From: Lineus longissimus
Taxonomy: Eukaryota > Nemertea > Pilidiophora > Heteronemertea > Lineidae
Direction of reading: 5' to 3'
Length of the DNA: 64,000 nt
Assembly: GCF_910592395.1 (NCBI RefSeq)
Contig: NC_088310.1
Location: forward strand, 14,641,501-14,705,500
In this document: positions 63,214 to 64,000 of the stretch, piece after piece
Layout of the letters: each line of letters starts with the position of its first letter
Numbering within the stretch: the first letter of the stretch is position 1
Notes under the pieces: model-generated
Told to the model about the DNA's origin: nothing
The model's database searches: none
Seen by the model: only the letters and a program-made list of their open reading frames with translations
Made by a program: the position numbers and the translations under genes

Positions 63214-64000
63214 ATGGACTTCATAATCAATGAACAAGAATGTAATGAAGCCAAATTTGAGTACTACTTAACAGACCAATTAGACATAAAATCCATTACT
63301 TTGAAATCGATAACCTTTTACAATTCATGGTGGACAGGTGATTTTCTACCAGAGGGAGTAAGGATTTTCTCATTTCTAGTCGAAATAACCAGAATTACAA
63401 AACATGAGCCCTTAGATAAAAAATTATGGTGTAGGACATTATTTGCTCCTGGACTTGAAACAGATACACTTGAAAAGGAAGTCATGAAAATTTGCGAACG
63501 GCATTTGGAAAATGATTCTACCACAACTAAAGACACCATTACTCAAAACACATTTCCATACTCTCGACATTTTAGTTTAAGTGAGTTTTGTGAGGTATGG
63601 CAAAAATACATAAAAGAAATTGGAATAAGCCATGTGAAAATTTACTGTGATAACAATAATTACATAACCCTTGAACTTACAGAGGATAAAGAGTACCCTC
63701 TGAAAGTAGACAAGTTAGATAAAAATGAAAAAATCAAGATTGAGAGAAACACAGAAGGTTTTCAAATAAGCAAAACCATAAGAGAGGTGATAGAAAAACA
63801 GCTCACAGTGGTGAATGAGTGGTTTGGCTTTAAGCAAACTAAATTCACCAAGAAAGGAAAATACTACTCCACAAGACCACTCAACTTTTACAGGAAATAT
63901 CTATTCCTGCAAGCTAATTTGGTTGACAAAGCTAAGACCCTCTACAACAATAAACCATCTAACATTTTCTGCATCATACCTGTAGAAGATGGTGACCAAA
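63214..64000 (+). CDS. Unknown Polinton protein (runs off the window)
   Basis: Open for 262 codons from ATG 63214 (context TTAAATAGAA/ATGG) to the window edge. It begins MDFIINEQECNEAKFEYYLT, with SITLKSITFYNSWWTGDFLP shortly after. The pattern of an early short strand ending in 'L.SI.FYNSWW' recalls the N-terminal arm of penton-like proteins, as in the 54279 gene. It could therefore be a second, fibre- or penton-related virion protein. This is inference only. Middle and end are Lys/Glu-rich with no recognised motif. It has no membrane segment and no palindromic repeat. Confidence 0.6.
   Translation, partial: MDFIINEQECNEAKFEYYLTDQLDIKSITLKSITFYNSWWTGDFLPEGVRIFSFLVEITRITKHEPLDKKLWCRTLFAPGLETDTLEKEVMKICERHLENDSTTTKDTITQNTFPYSRHFSLSEFCEVWQKYIKEIGISHVKIYCDNNNYITLELTEDKEYPLKVDKLDKNEKIKIERNTEGFQISKTIREVIEKQLTVVNEWFGFKQTKFTKKGKYYSTRPLNFYRKYLFLQANLVDKAKTLYNNKPSNIFCIIPVEDGDQ

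Larger units (their letters stand above)
52287..64000 (+). mobile_element. Polinton/Maverick (left 11.7 kb, right end outside window)
   Basis: The gene set is diagnostic: major capsid protein, penton-like protein, A32-type ATPase, retroviral-type integrase with chromodomain and protein-primed polymerase B. The left end is placed at 52287 (starting AGAATATATG) where a dispersed repeat is interrupted. Polinton ends typically begin AG and make 6-bp duplications, so CATGAC (52281-52286) is the predicted duplication. The adenoviral-type maturation protease expected in Polintons was not found and may lie to the right. The ORFs are mostly intact, in contrast with the Copia next door. Confidence 0.93.

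Noticed and set aside
52287-64000. Adenovirus or free virus contamination
   Set aside because: Retroviral-type integrase with chromodomain and a precise junction in a host repeat show an integrated Polinton.

Overview
The window looks like animal nuclear DNA, most likely from a marine invertebrate and probably a lophotrochozoan. Most of it is transposable-element debris. It also carries three short, cleanly spliced exons of a UBR1/UBR2-type ubiquitin ligase on the minus strand. The many repeats with tandem cores, a simple-sequence tract and a 3' stem followed by AAAAA resemble the bivalve 'pearl' and HINE (Helentron-associated) elements. The species cannot be named from sequence alone.

Layout. 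1-2.6 kb: broken BEL/Pao retrotransposon. 2.7-12 kb: HINE-like repeats, a piggyBac deletion derivative (6.6-7.1 kb) and two MITEs (8.8-10.0 kb). 12.2-14.8 kb: LINE 3' end, an ~80-bp minisatellite repeat and a Helitron helicase remnant with its 3' terminus. 15-21 kb: dispersed repeats and unassigned DNA. 21.2-22.6 kb: Harbinger-like MITE built from a GGCGAATTT word array. 23.7-26.9 kb: minisatellite, nested HINE-like elements, BEL gag fragment. 26.9-33.9 kb: second copies of repeats seen at 12.6 and 19.3 kb, split by a Harbinger-like MITE and by a 4.3-kb piggyBac-type insertion that holds a LINE and another MITE. 34.9-45.7 kb: the UBR1/2 exons, with introns full of HINE-like arrays, a piggyBac derivative and a LINE piece. 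47.2-52.2 kb: Copia element with both LTRs, PBS, PPT and a 5-bp target duplication. 52.29 kb to the window end: left 11.7 kb of a Polinton/Maverick.

The Polinton is the main item. It encodes a double-jelly-roll major capsid protein, a penton-like minor capsid protein, three small membrane proteins, an A32-type packaging ATPase, a retroviral-type integrase with chromodomain, a zinc-ribbon/HNH-like nuclease and a protein-primed DNA polymerase B, plus unknown genes. Together these would integrate, copy and package the element. The polymerase and HNH genes are broken by frameshifts. The left end can be placed to the base, because the element interrupts a repeat that occurs uninterrupted elsewhere in the window.

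The most unusual feature is a family of short palindromic elements found only inside the Polinton. About 13 copies of a ~27-nt arm occur, singly or paired as 59-nt hairpins. They lie between convergent genes and also in frame inside the polymerase, integrase and HNH genes, and they form the C-termini of two others. I know of no such family described in Polintons. It recalls the protein-inserted palindromic elements of Rickettsia. Start codons of the structural genes also share a TTAAATG context, including one divergent gene pair whose ATGs are only 4 bp apart.
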